45,626 nt of DNA from Mucidula mucida (Eukaryota; Basidiomycota; Agaricomycetes; Agaricales; Physalacriaceae). A program made the position numbers and the translations under genes. Positions within the stretch are counted from its first letter, which is position 1. Every line of letters begins with the position of its first letter. The stretch is taken from positions 1-45,626 of the forward strand of contig JADNYV010000276.1 in the NCBI GenBank assembly GCA_015501055.1. Reading direction: 5' to 3'. The notes beneath the pieces were generated by a model, which had not been told where the DNA came from, ran no database searches, and saw only the letters and a list, made by a program, of their open reading frames with translations. Positions 1 through 18,611 of this stretch are shown here, in pieces.

Positions 1-600
1 AGTCCTGCCTGCGGTGGAAGAGAACAATGTTCATTGCTTGATGGTCCCCAAGGTGGCGTTGTAAATGGATTTGGGTGTTGGTACAGGAAGGGGTAAGGCA
101 TTGCAAGGTGCGGCAGCAGCGCGGCAGTACAGCATTTTGAGGTGCTTTTATATGTAGTACAAGCGCTTGAGCTAGCAACAGGCACGAGGTTTTGATGGAC
201 TACAATAACAAGATCCCGTCGTTAGCGCTGTGGGCGTGAGAGTCATCGGGAGACAAGCAGATTGAGCGTAAAGCGTCGATAGGCACTCAGTAATCGCACA
301 CTACTTTGCAGTAAGAGTAACATGAACCGCCCGTCTGGTCCACACTGGAAGTCTAGATCGTAAGCATTCTTTCGCTGAGGTCATGAGTGGCACAGGACAA
401 TGGTATACAATGCGATCCACGCATAGTCGCTCAATGGGGATAGGCTAGCGCGTCCACAAATGAACAATGGGTCGGGATAGGGAGTGCACCGGATATGGTA
501 ATCATAGCCACATCCGATCAGGACGCCATTGTCGACCAAACAGGGAACAAACAAGGTCCACACTTGGCACCTGACAGTCACGACGCAAACAAAGACGACG
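1..600. other. No gene seen (5' flank of FunK1 gene)
   Basis: No reading frame here has recognisable protein character or splice-linked partners. The segment ends just before a TATA-like box and the FunK1 start, so its right end is probably the promoter of that gene. Confidence 0.5.
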
Positions 601-607
601 GTCGCGC

Positions 608-614
608 TATATAA
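608..614 (+). promoter_or_regulatory. TATA-like box of the FunK1 gene
   Basis: TATATAA lies 42 bases upstream of the ATG at 656. The spacing suits a fungal core promoter. This is motif evidence only. Confidence 0.4.
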
Positions 615-655
615 TCGTGAGTTCTCCTTGTTTACGACGCTCTGTTAACTCAATC

Positions 656-3375
656 ATGGCTCCCCAGACACCCCCTCGTCCGACAGTACCTTTGAACCCA
701 GAAACACCTCAACGTGTTGTATCCAACATCCAGCAGCCAGGCGGCGACATGCTTGATCTTAAACAGCAATGCCGTGCATTGCGGAAATCGACGGCCTACC
801 ACACAGTACAACTCCCCGCGAAACCTTTATACAAGACCATCTTCGTCTCCCTCAATATAAAAGCGCCAGACAATTCGACATGCTAGTTAACAATGTCTTC
901 AAAGAGCTCAAGGATGCCGGCCTCTTGACAAAAGATGGCTGGCCCGAATTGACAATAGACGCGCGGACCGAAGACGCGACGTTCAAGAACCTCTGTCCGA
1001 TAACCGACAAGATTCACGACATCTGCATCGAGTGGGAAAAGGGACATAGCAAGCATTTCAGTAAGGCACAGCCAGATTGCAGTGGATGCCCGCAGAAGGA
1101 CAAACTCCGAAATCAATGGAGGGTCCATGATGATGGACGCACACTTCGTCTTGACCGAGTCCACCACGCCAGGTCCCCCTACGACTCTTTGCCGGACACC
1201 GCCGACGTGTCGGGGCCTGCGGAATTCAAGAAACTTCTCAGTGCCCGTGGAGAGGTCAGAAATTTCTCTCTTCTTCGTTCTCCGTTTATGCTGAAAGCCA
1301 TGCAGAATGAATTCAAACTGGCTGGAAATGTCGGCCATACGATGGCCAACGATCCCTGCCGTCGCTTCGTTATCGCTTTCACTATCGAGGACCAGGAGAT
1401 GCGGTTCTGGTACTTTTCTCGTTCGCACATCGCGATCGGAGAGGCTTTTGACTACCATCAGGTGTGTATGTCGTTTATCTCTGTTGCAACGGCCTTACTG
1501 AGTTTCTCTCGTATTTCTAGAACCCTATGCATTTTATCCGCTTCGTTATCTTTATGACCTTTGCCAACCGAGCGCAGCTTGGCTATGATCCAACCATCGT
1601 GCCATACAGCATGGTGGGGAAACATCCGGTATGGTTCCAGGTCAATGGCAAATTCTACCTGAGCGGAATCGCCGCTATTGATGAAGAAAGTGCGCGCGAC
1701 ATTGTCACACGCACTACTCGCGTCTGGGGTGTCGAAGAGGTCGATCCCAACACCAATTTACCAATCAATGGCGACATGCTCGTCCTCAAAGATGTCTGGC
1801 TATTCGATGATGCAAAAGGCGAGAAAGCCATCCAGGACGATATTTTTGCGCAGCTTCGGAAATTGGACGTGAAAGTCGCAGAGCGGATCGCCGCCGGCCA
1901 GTCTTACGCAGACCTTGGCGTAGATCATTATTATCCTCCACCGCAAACGTTGGAAACCAAAGCCAGGAGCTATTTCCTGACAATTATGGAGGATGAGGTT
2001 GTTCTTATAGGAAGTGAACAGGATGTTGCCCCAGCTCCCGGCCAACCATGCGTACCGTTCGTCTATGTCAACGTTGATCGGTCGGCTACGGTCCTCCCGC
2101 CTGCTGTGCGTGGTGCTGGGCGCTCAGGCGTCGATGGTACGCCTCCGCAACAACCGCAGCCTCCGACTCCACAGGTGGCCGTGCATAAAGCGCGCGTCCA
2201 TCGCCGGGTTATATTCCGGGAACACTGTAAGAGGTTGGACGCGTTGTTCGACTATGGCGACTACACTCTTGCGATCTGCCAGCTCCTTGAGGGTTCGTCG
2301 TGTACTTCTTCTCCTCTTCTCCCACATCTGACGTGGGCGATTATGCAGGTCTAAATTTTCTCCGGCTCGCGGGTTATGTCACCGCGACATCAGTCCGGGC
2401 AACGTCCTCTTCGTGAAGAACGAGAAAGGTGCTCTGCAGATCAAAATCTCCGATCTCGAGTATGCGCGATCTTATGGCGCAGAGTCGTCAAATGTGACTC
2501 CTCTAACTGTATGTCTCACTGCCGATGTTTGTTTATCCATCTTAATTGTTTTAGGGAACACCTGGCTACATGGCGGTCGAATATCAGCTTCTGGGCCATT
2601 TATTCTTGCCCGAGACTCTCCAGCCAGAGCCCGATGATTCGAATTTTGACTTCGAGAATGCCGACGAGTTGAACACGCCCGTAGATGAAGTCAAGGAGTC
2701 CCCACCGTGGTTCCGATTCAACTTCCTTCACGATGTCGAGTCCGCTCTTTGGTTATACTGCTCGCTGTTGTTTCACAGCTTGCCTAGTTCCGCCAACGAG
2801 AAAAGTGTTCCCTCCCAATCCACCGCAAAAGTACAAGAATTAGCCAAAGATCTCTTTGGTTTCGCCCTCCAAGCCACTGCTCCGCGGTCTCACTTCGTCA
2901 TGAACGTGCCACAACATAACGCTGCGGTCGGGCTTCTGGAACCGCTTTACAATCTTGACGAAAAATACGGGCCTTTGCTACTCCAAGGCCTAAAAACCTT
3001 CAAGCAACTCGTTCAGTATTATCGGTCAGTCGAGGCGACGGAGCCCGTTTCGGTTGGGTCATCATTCAAGTGGGATAGCAGCGCATTCAAGCCGTTTTTT
3101 ATCGAAATCTGCAGCGCGCATTCTTCATAATACACCAGAAGCTTCGTGGCTCGACTATCTCCGCATTACCTTTGCCACATTGTCCGTCGTTGAAGCGCAG
3201 GAGAGACGTCGACGAGCCGGGTTATCTCTATCCAGTCGAAAACGATGAGGACCATGCACCAAAACGCGCGAAGACGGAACAGCCAGATGCTGGGCTGTCT
3301 GCATCCGCATCGGCTTTCCAAAGTGGGTTGATATTGCACCCAAAGCCAAAGACCATCTACGGTCAACATCCCTAG
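656..3375 (+). CDS. FunK1-type protein kinase, frames broken
   Basis: FunK1 kinases are an expanded Ser/Thr kinase-like family of multicellular basidiomycetes with unknown substrates. Readable pieces in order: an N-terminus from ATG 656; a block from about 870 to 1461 ending GEAFDYHQ; intron 1462-1520; a block from 1521 with the family motif around HFIRFVIFMTFA and QLGYDPTI; then the catalytic loop HRDISPGN near 2380, KISDLEYAR near 2440, intron 2509-2554, and GTPGYMAVEYQ from 2555. A basic tail with KRRR and PKRAK (possible nuclear signals) ends at 3375. Frame breaks: near 870 (frame 2 to frame 1); just before HRD, where LAGYV and HRD lie in different frames unless a donor at 2300 is used; and in a T6 run at 3095-3100, where the tail from YRNLQRAFF continues only in another frame. 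Each could be a missed intron, a sequencing indel or real decay. Family call is firm; functionality is not. Confidence 0.82.
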
Positions 3376-3958
3376 AGATTCGTTGTGATGTGTTATATAT
3401 CCTGATTATTTACTTGGAGTCTTATATTATTCTATGTTTTCATTCTGTTAGCTGGCATCAAACGAAAATGAAGGAGTAGGCATCGAAATGAATTGGACGA
3501 CTCGTTATATTTTCTGCTTTCAAGTGCGCTTTGCTTTGTCCCGAGCCGTGCGAGAACGGTTGTCAAGTTGTGATCAGCGCTCACCATCGATCACCTCTCT
3601 TCCTGCCACCATCTACTCAATCCTCGACATTTGATTCAAGAGCCCGCATCCGCCAATGTCGATGACAGCAGTGCGCATAGTGAACATCGCCTTCACGCTC
3701 CATTCTGGGCATGACGGGATCCGGGACTTCGAAGTCCTTGCAGCCTTAAACTTATACTTGTTCTGAACGGACTTGTTAAGGCTGCAAGGACTTCTACTTG
3801 TTCTGAACGGACTTCTATATTTCTCATGACATGCATGTTTCTCTGTAATCCCGGACCAATACTTCTCAGAGCCTTCCCTCCCAGGAACCCCCAGTTAAAA
3901 TTAAACCCCGTATGTCTTCTTATTCGCCCTGCTCGCCGCCTGCTCAGGCGCCTTTCGG
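3376..3958. other. Intergenic, no gene, contains a hairpin
   Basis: No supported coding sequence. It holds the inverted/direct repeat described separately and presumably the FunK1 3' end and the MYND gene promoter. Confidence 0.5.
3724..3815. repeat. Perfect 19-nt hairpin plus 20-nt direct repeat
   Basis: Arms 3731-3749 and 3776-3794 are exact reverse complements (19 bases) around a 26-base loop. A second symmetry, the palindrome GGACTTCGAAGTCC, sits at 3724-3737. The 20-base sequence at 3755-3774 recurs exactly at 3795-3814, 40 bases downstream. Direct and inverted copies are therefore interleaved. It lies about 145 bases upstream of the MYND gene start. Function unknown: an RNA hairpin, a protein-binding site or replication-slippage debris are all possible. 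Confidence 0.8.
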
Positions 3959-4692
3959 ATGCGAAACCTGACGAAGCTAGCCCTGCGCTTGTGTCGTTTA
4001 AGCAATGCGTCCAACAACACCATAGGTTGCGCAAGGCCTTTCGTGAACGGATGGATGCCTACGCTGTGCGATAACGCGGCGGTGAGGGGATTACTGGTGC
4101 TGAATTCACATTGACCCCTCATTTTCTACAGTGTCCCAATCTCAATGACACGAAGAAGTTGAAGCGCTGTGCTGCATGTCGCCTCTTCTTCTATTGCTGC
4201 ACATCCTGTCAAAGAGACAATTGGCGCCGCGGACATCGAGAGCGGTGCAATGAGCTTCAAAAGTCTCAAAGAGGTTCGTCTCGTGTAGTAGTGAGAACGT
4301 AGATAACAACTAAGCTATGTCCTACAGTCGCCCGATATGGAGAGCGCTCCACCATTGAAATTGCGTTCCTCAAGTATGTCCTCGTCAGCTCTTGTTCAGC
4401 CGCTGCCCCCGAGATGATTTGCGTTCATGTCTTCGATTTCACTAGCGGCGGGCCCATGAAGAGGGAAGTGAGCTATCAGATAGACGTGTTCAAGTCATTG
4501 GATAATTTTGCCGGGGTGGCGCAACTATGGTCGGCCGGAGAGGGGATCATTGTATGTGTAATATTGCCCACCTTTCATGAAGAGACAGCACGGAGGTTGT
4601 ACTTGGTTTCGCATGAGGATCTGCGGAGAGTGCGGCATGGATCTTCAATTACTTACCGTGCCAATGACAGGCAGTTGTTATCTGTTCCCTGA
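3959..4692 (+). CDS. MYND zinc-finger protein
   Basis: Three exons, 3959-4081, 4132-4273 and 4328-4692, total 630 bases and give 209 residues. Intron 1 splits the zinc finger. Joined, the finger runs C-D-N-A-A-C across the junction, then KRCAAC, then YCCTSCQRDNWRRGHRERC, which is the full MYND pattern of seven Cys and one His with the expected CQ..W..H...C end. MYND fingers bind proline-rich partner peptides and occur in many regulatory proteins. Upstream in frame there is a stop at 3902, so ATG 3959 is the likely start, though an earlier exon is possible. Residues after the finger (about 90-209) match no family I know and end with LLSVP. Not linked functionally to its neighbours. Confidence 0.8.
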
Positions 4693-5353
4693 CATCTACC
4701 ATACAGTAGTGATACACTGCCTTACTATGTTAATCCGACAATAAATAACGCTATCTATACAGGTAGAAGGAAGCAGGAGCGGCGGATACAGAGGCACTAG
4801 AGACCATCGTGATTCAGAAGGCTATCTCTATTGACGGGGCATACTCCGGGAAAGGTACAGCTCTTACCTCTCTGTACGTTCCTTCGAAATGCACGCATCT
4901 GGGACTTCTTGACTCTGAATAACACAAAGATTGTACAACAAAAGGACATATATTGACGCGCTTGATCCAGCCAACTTCCTCAGCATTGGCAAGCACCTAG
5001 TGTTGAAGGGAGTTGGAGAGTTGATCCATACGCCACCGTGTGGCTATGCCAGGTCTCTTTCATTTCCGATCGTCTCCTTACATATTTTCTCTCGTTGCTA
5101 TTGCGCCTCAGTCCGTTACCTTCACGGTCTGAGGTGAGCTTACTTTTACTTACATTATATATTGTTACTTACTTTCTGTAGCAGTCCACTTACTTGTGTA
5201 CTACTTTCACACCGAATCTCCTCCCTCGCATTACATCTAGCACCATATGAATTGAAAATGTATAGTCTACATGATTGGGTAGCGATGATGACAATGAGAA
5301 GCTAGATAAACAACGACAATAGAGACCCTGTCCTCAACCCGTCCGTCAAGAAA
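4693..5353. other. Intergenic between MYND gene and RPB1 3' end
   Basis: No supported gene. The two genes converge here, so the stretch probably holds both 3' untranslated regions. Confidence 0.5.
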
Positions 5354-11930
<6,577 letters not shown>

Positions 11931-13849
11931 GACTCCAAGTACGCGTGTATCCTGCTGCTAATCTCTCTGCACGGCTCCTCGACGCTCTGCCGTCCGTTTT
12001 TGATATTGAAAAGATCGTGAAGAGGCCAAAGTCCAACGGGTAAATGATGTCCGACAGTGTAGCCAAATGTAGGCAGAGATATCCGAGCACGAAAGAGAAG
12101 AAAAGACCGGGCACCGTCGTCTTCGAGGTGCGATAGTGGTGGTTGCAAGTCAACCAACAATGGCGCATAGGGTCCGGAGCCGCCGTTGGTCAGTCACGGA
12201 TTACGCAATGTGTGACCCGGCATGCCGATCATTCTCGACTCACCTCACAGCCTGGCTCATGCTTAACCGCGATTAAACGTTGATCAAACGTCTGCGCTAC
12301 AAGGACGGAGATGACGTTCGTTCATGGGCCCTCCGTGTGTTACTTTTTGTCGGTCATCCTTCTAGCTACACTGTCTTGAAGCCTTAAAATCACCTTGATA
12401 TTTTGTTGCCGCCTTCCAAAACACTGCGAAACCAGATAGCTATATCCACCCTCTGCAATGGATTCAAACACGACGTATCTATCGATATGATGGCCTTACG
12501 TCCGACATCCTCGACCCCACTCCTCAACGCCAATGCCATGCCTTTGCTCGCCCTCTCGCTACCATCTCCCCTCAACATTCAAGTTCCGGACTACATCTAT
12601 TACCGTGCGTCCCGCGCCAGCCATTGCATCTTAAGTCGACTAAATGTATTCAGGGAACAGATTGAGACTATGAGTCATTGCATCCACACTCGGTGGTGAG
12701 GTAGGGTATGTCTGGAATGAAACAGCCATTAGCTTGGAAATTCGAGAAATGATACTGGGTACGCTTACCGAACAAGCGTGACAGGTAATTGTACAGGCCC
12801 TCCAGAGATCGGGCGCATAGTAGCGGCGTCCATGCTAGCGACCCTTGGACTCGGCTGCGAACGCCACGAATGGCAATTGATGCGGGTGTATTCACTCGCT
12901 GTTTGGCGCGACGAGCAAGATGCCGACGTGTGCAGTAAACTGGGTGCGACGACCCGTCTAGAAACCATTGCCACGTATCTTTACAATACTCGCTGGCCAA
13001 CCATAACTATCACGTACCACGCTCATCGAGCATTACGTTGAGTCTGCTGCACCACACGTTTTCATGATACCTACGCGAACCGTACGTTCCCTGATCCGCC
13101 GTTTCGCAATATGCTTGCTCATTAATCGCACACAAATAAGTAGCCCATGAGTTATCTCACAAAACAGCTCACGCAGTTCATGCTTTTTCTCCTGTTGGTC
13201 ATACCAGCAACGACTTCATCATGCTAGCGAACCGAAGGATGAATGTCTGAAGTTAGCCTATTTCGACGCCATGTGAACGCTACTTACTACTATGGAGTCC
13301 ATATTTCAATAATTCTACATTTTAAAACCCCATTGATGTTCAGCGATTTTGGTTTGACTGACATTTCCTCGCCACACTTCCTTCAGGGTCGCATCTTCCA
13401 GCCAAAGAAGGAACAGCTTCACCCCTGCCGAAATGACAGGCTCGATGTCAGTTGGCAATTTGCAAGCCGAGTCCCAGGTAAAACCGACATTACGCGCAAG
13501 TAGTGATATGAAGATGTTCAATATAATAATAAATTACCGGTTGTATATATGTATCTCTTCAATAAACTCGCGCGGCAATGGCAGGTCCACCAGCCCGCAC
13601 ACAGACCATCTTTGAAGAAACCTCTTTCTCCTCGTCCTCATCCTCACCAACATCGCGTTCTGGTTTCTGAACACGCAGAGCAGTCAACTCCGCCCAGCCT
13701 CCGCCGCCGCAAGGTTCGAAGTCTCTATCCGTGACAGCACTACACCCACCCCGGACGAGAAAAGCTCTTCGTATCCCAGGGCGTCATTCCCGCGACACCG
13801 ACATCAAGTGACTCCGTTTTCTCGATTCATTTATACGATTGGCCAGGTT
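11931..13849. other. RPB1 upstream region, no confident gene
   Basis: The first few hundred bases should hold the RPB1 promoter and leader; I see no clear TATA. Short frames of protein-like composition occur, for example minus 13315-13521 and plus around 12715-12775, but none shows a known domain or a convincing exon chain. Treat as intergenic or decayed coding DNA. Confidence 0.4.
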
Positions 13850-15160
13850 ATCACTCATCAACCCGGACACAATTTGAAGCGCTGCTTGGAAGGCAACATT
13901 GTCCGTCACCATTGAGGTGACTTTTCCTCCATAAGGAGCTCGTCACGAGAATATTGGATTTCGGAGCGGTAGTGCGTAGAAGCGTCGGGGTCAAGACCCA
14001 TCTGGGATTTTGTTGAAGATGAACCAGATGTAGATCCAAGCGCAGCCTCCAGGTCGTGCGCAAAGTTGTATGTAGAGGAAGAACAGCTTTGATCGCTCAA
14101 TGCATGGTACAAAAGATGACGTCCATTCTCGCATTCGACGGCCATTATCCTGGGTACTTAAGCGCTGAGATTGAACAGCGAAGATCAGTTGGACGTGCTT
14201 ACAGTAACGCCGTTCTCGGAGAATGGAGTATTGTAAGGCTGGCGAACTCGAGTCGGAGATCTTCAGTTGCCGCCGACCGTCAGCCGCTACATGAACTAAA
14301 CAATCCCGAACTGATCGTGGTGTGTATGTCCTGCGATACGCATGTAATCCAAGCCTGATGGACGTCAGTTGGAAGAAATGGAAGAAATGCGCAAGAGAAT
14401 ACCTTGGATGAGCTGGGCCATAGCTGGGCGAAATCACCGTACTTGGAAATCTCGTCCATGGGTTCGCATTCCTCTGCGAAGATGATCCGTTGGTGAATCT
14501 TGGACGTGTGACGAGGCGTCGATGGAGGCTGCGGCCTACCGCTGACCCAATACGTTGTAGTTCATCAAAGTGACACCATTTCAGGCGCCGGAGCCGTATC
14601 ATCCGCCCCGTTAGATAGACAGGCGCATCTACTACGACGTGCCACTGCAAACAGTATTTCTTCGCCTCTTCGACCAATCGACCTGACTCACGATCGCCAT
14701 CTTCGTCCAAATGCCGGAATGCATAGAAAATACCGGTCTGGATTTCTAACTCGCCTTTGGCATCCGCGTATGCCCAAAATCTTTCAGGACCAATGTCTGC
14801 CCTATGGGAGCCTTGATCTCAGCGTGTAGTTCTGTCACCGCACACCCGCGGTGCCTTGAAGATAATATCCATCTGCTGTAATTCGTAGAGAGTTCGTAAG
14901 TCTGATAAATCTTGTGGCCAATACGAAACTGATACTGCGTGCGGCCGTTAGCGTCCTGAACGCGCGTAACAGCCGGATCGTATCCAAGTTCGTCGCGAGA
15001 AGCAAACGTCCTCAAAATGACGAATCGAATGAAGTGTCCGGAGTTTGCAACAAATGAGATCCTGCAGCCTGGTTGGTAAGGCAAGCAACTCACTTTATGA
15101 TAATCGAACTTTTCAGAAATAGCGATGTGCGGCGAAAAATGCTAAAAGGTCATCATGTCC
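13850..15160 (-). pseudogene. FunK1 kinase pseudogene
   Basis: Pieces of the FunK1 fold appear in order on the minus strand, but in different frames: HIAISEKFDYHK followed by a donor near 15,100; HFIRFVILRTFASRDELGYDP near 15,000; an EECEPMDEISKYGDF block near 14,450; QLKISD near 14,260, where the following LEF/A continues in another frame; and HDLEAAL with WIYIWF near 14,050. The catalytic-loop HRD segment is not readable. Frames shift at several points no intron explains, so this is a decayed relative of the kinase at 656-3375. Minus frames at 15,499-15,800 may be a remnant of its N-terminus or an unrelated ORF. Confidence 0.72.
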
Positions 15161-16086
15161 CTTCGACAGTAAAGGCATTTTTGAAACATTGACAGGGATC
15201 AGTTTCGACAATCAGGCTAGCCGCAGCGACAATATCAATCTTCGTCTAAGAAACGATACTCAGTAAAGAACCTAGCAATCATCGAATGACAGACCTCTGG
15301 TCAATTGTCCAAATACTTCCGACCGACCCAGGTCCGTCTGCTCGAGCAGCTTGGAAGTTGGGCGCCACACCTTGCATTAGTCGATGAGTCGACAAGCAAG
15401 AAATGAGTGTTGATCTTGCTGCTAGGGTCCTCAAGCTTCATCCTGCATGTATCGTATCTCATCCTAAAACTGTGCCACATATTTTTACCGTGTATGAACT
15501 AATGGGCCCAACGAGCCTGTCGCGGAGTTTCCTTCCTCGGCTGGACGTGAATATCTCCATGAGCTGTAATAAAATTCGTTAGTCCGGAGCCGTAGCCTTC
15601 ATGTTGAATGTACGCTCTCAGAGAAGGATACACGGGAACGCAGCAGCCGTCAGCTAAAAAGATCTGCAATGATGAAAGCAGGAAGTTCCTCACGGCATCG
15701 CTGGTGATGGCGACGTTGCCAAACAAGGCGCGGCTTGTTTCTTTCGTTTCGACGCGCTTCTCAAATGCGTCTCGTTCACTTATCCTCTAGGAAACTCACA
15801 CTATCCTGAGCTCATGTATCAATTCCTGCTCACATTCCTGTTTCAAGGCGCTGGTCTAGGTGCCTAGATTTGTTTTGAAAGCTTAAAGCGTTTTCAAACT
15901 GCAGCGCAAATTCTTTGTCTCCGAGTCCATGGAATGGAGTATACTGCGCTAAGAATCAATGTATCACTCCTCGTCAGTGCGCTTCTACTGTCATTGCTTG
16001 ACTCCAACACGCTGTTCACTGTCAACCCGGAGGATCTCCTCCCGGCTGCATGACGCCAGCATGCTGCATTGGATACGCTCTTCACC
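15161..16086. other. No confident gene
   Basis: Contains a 75-residue minus frame (15499-15726) of ordinary composition that I do not recognise, and otherwise only scattered stops. It may be an extension of the FunK1 pseudogene. Confidence 0.4.
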
Positions 16087-16092
16087 TATAAA
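16087..16092 (+). promoter_or_regulatory. TATA box of Kre9-like gene
   Basis: TATAAA stands 74 bases upstream of the ATG at 16161, in the context CCTATAAAGG, with a pyrimidine-rich leader between. Good core-promoter fit. Confidence 0.55.
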
Positions 16093-16160
16093 GGCGGCCT
16101 AGAAAATCAGGGAAATTATTCATTCTTCCTTTCCCCAGCCTGTTCTCATCCAACCTAACG

Positions 16161-16693
16161 ATGATGCTGAAGTCTACTTCAATCTGTTTCGTTCTCTCTG
16201 CCCTCGCCTCTTTCTCGCTCGTTCGTTCCGCTGTGTTGAACGTTTACGCTCCTCCCGTCACCAGCCCTACCACGGGCACTGTTTGGACCATTGGTGAAGA
16301 GGCGGTAGTGACTTGGTGAGCATCGTTGGCATTGTCGGCGACGTATACTTAGCCCAACCCGACGGTCACAGGGATACTTCTAACGCACCTGCCCAAATCT
16401 CTAACAAGCACGGAAAAATCTATCTTAGGTTGCACGGCGTAACAAACATGAGTACGTGCTCCCGCATAACTCGGGGCTGCATGGGTCTAATTCGCGTTAC
16501 AGCCGCCCTCGCAGCAGGATTCAAGATAACTGACGGTAATGTCACCGTGGTAGTCCCCGACGTCGCACCTTCTGAGAAATATGTCGTCGTCTGTGAGTAC
16601 GCTGTCCGTACTGTCTTTCGGAAAGCTGACAGGATTTTCAAAGTATACGGTGACTCTGGCAACTGGAGCAAAAAGTTTGCTATCACGGCCTGA
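16161..16693 (+). CDS. Secreted Kre9/Knh1-like domain protein
   Basis: Four exons, 16161-16315, 16372-16451, 16503-16592 and 16644-16693, total 375 bases and give 124 residues. Residues 1-22 are a clear signal peptide (ICFVLSALASFSLVRSA). The rest is the Ig-like Kre9/Knh1 N-terminal domain found in fungal Ser/Thr-rich GPI-anchored wall proteins: APPVTSPTTGTVWTIGEEAV, then VTWDTSNAPAQI at the first splice, VTVVVPDVAPSEKYVVV, and YGDSGNWSKKFAIT at the end. Known homologues act in or on the cell wall; the biochemical role is unclear. The protein stops right after the domain and has no Ser/Thr stalk or GPI signal, so it should be released rather than anchored. Introns are 56, 51 and 51 bases with clean GT/AG ends. 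Confidence 0.88.
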
Positions 16694-17761
16694 ATGAATT
16701 GGTTTTATGCCAATCTCTATCGTGTAACAGTTTTGCGGTTATTCATCGGACAATGCTTTCAACCAAGATGTACTACATGGACTATGCTACAGTCAGTTCT
16801 GCTTGGATTTACGCGTCACATGGACAATTTCGTCGACTAGCGACAGCTTTCAACATGCTGCTCAGATAGCTTCATACGCAGTCTAACGCCTATGTTTGCT
16901 GCCACGCCTCAGGGAGGAGCCTGCACGCGTTGTCACATCGTAGACCCAAGTCCCCAATGACCCCACAAGAAAAGAGAGCGTCTCGTTTTCAAAAAATATG
17001 CTGCCCGTTGCATTGCTCACACAACTGAAACCGTTCAAGATGTTAAGCGCCTTTTCCTGCTGCTGCTGACGCGCCGACGCCTCCTTCTCTAAGTCAGTGG
17101 GCGAGACCCACTTCCGCGCTGGCTCTCATCCGTGCCCAACCGTGTCATAGGTTCAACAGCCACGCTGAGTCTCTTACTCGAGACTGGGCCCTAGATCACT
17201 GGAAATCCAACGGCCATAACGGACATCCGTTCGGCTTTGACGGATCGTTTTACTTCACTATCATAGTAGTAAAGTCATCTCACACTACGTTTCACCCTAA
17301 TAAATCCTATTATACATTGAATAGCCGGTGCCTATCCTACACTGGTAGAGGCGAAACTTCTAAACATCGCAACAATTGTCGTTTCTGCAATGCCGGCGAT
17401 GCATTGGGTGGGAGTGGATCCATCTCGTTAATTTCGATCAAAAGCTCAAGCGCCGCCGCACATGCAGTACCTTGAGATAGTCAATAAAACGTTTTATCCA
17501 AAGCTAAATAAGTATTGACTACTGAGCGCCCGCGCCTCTGCGCGTGTGCGGGGAAGTGGGCCCTCAGCTCTTAAGCCGTCTGGGTAATGGATTAAAGAGC
17601 ATCGATCCATCTCTTTGTCGATTTAGTGAAGCCTTGGAAACCGAATTTAGTTGCACAGCTCGAAGTGAGATAAGAAAAACACTAACTCGTCCTCTATTCA
17701 CTTTCTTTCTCTGATACAGATGTGTGAGCGCAAGTCCTTGAAGAACTAGATCAGATCCACA
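16694..17761. other. No gene seen
   Basis: About 1 kb without a supported reading frame, repeat or RNA gene. Confidence 0.5.
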
Positions 17762-18218
17762 CTAAATGATAATGTGATCATGAACTACAGAAGACACCAA
17801 CTTCGCAATCAAATCATTGAGAGTCTCAACTGCCATCGCTTCGTTGATGTGATAGTCCTCCACAAGACGCGTCATAATCTCATTAAGGGAAGCAAGTCTT
17901 GCCATTGCCCTCCTGAACAGAGATTGAGTCGTCAGAAATTCAACGAATAGGCTTAGGACTCGCCGTATTGTTCGATAGCTCTTTGGCTGAGACGGCCAAC
18001 AAGTGTCCGCTCTCTACGCCACCTGGTTGCGAGGCATTGAGGTAACGTGAGCAAGACAATATACGGAATGGGATAGTAACGCTGAGGTAGGGGCACCACC
18101 TGGACTGCTGGCGCCCCATTATGAAGATGCGCGAACCACACAGCTTTCTCCCGAGTCGATTTTCACCTTTCATAAGCGGCTGACAAAGAAGGCGGACTGA
18201 AAGCATAGTGGAGGGCAC
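17762..18218 (-). pseudogene. Unrecognised coding remnant
   Basis: A minus frame at 17953-18141 reads like protein (RERTLVGRLSQRAIEQYGES), and a separate frame ending at the TAG at 17762 gives a helical run with TRLVEDYHINEAMAVETLND. The two could join through a weak intron with donor GTCCTA, or be parts of a broken gene. I recognise no domain. Confidence 0.3.
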
Positions 18219-18611
18219 AGTCCACTGGAGAGAAACGGAGAAAGTACGTTACGTCGGAGAAAACAATACTAACCTCAGTGATATTTAAACCTCGTAGAAG
18301 GCTGTGGCCTGACTGCGGCTAATACAACGGATATCCTGATCAGGTCGAGATGGGCAGACACAGAGCGGGCCTACATAAAGGCCTAACCACGTAGTAGTTC
18401 AGTTCTTCGAATAACGCGGACCAATCTGATGATTTACGGCGAAGATCATGTACCGCAACGGTTTTGGATCTCTCGCCTTCCCTTCGCCCTCTCAATCTCT
18501 GTTTGTTTCATCTTTCGCTCATTCCCTCATTAGATTCTCCGTCACGCTGTCCTTACACGCAGTAGTCTCGTAAGCAGACTCAACAAGAGAAGATGGGATA
18601 CTCATGATCGT
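18219..18611. other. Left flank of the Ty3/Gypsy insertion
   Basis: No gene seen. It ends at the CTCTT target duplication. Confidence 0.5.

Noticed and set aside
12403..13041. Plus- and minus-strand ORFs upstream of RPB1
   Set aside because: Ordinary length for chance frames, no domain, no consistent splice partners.
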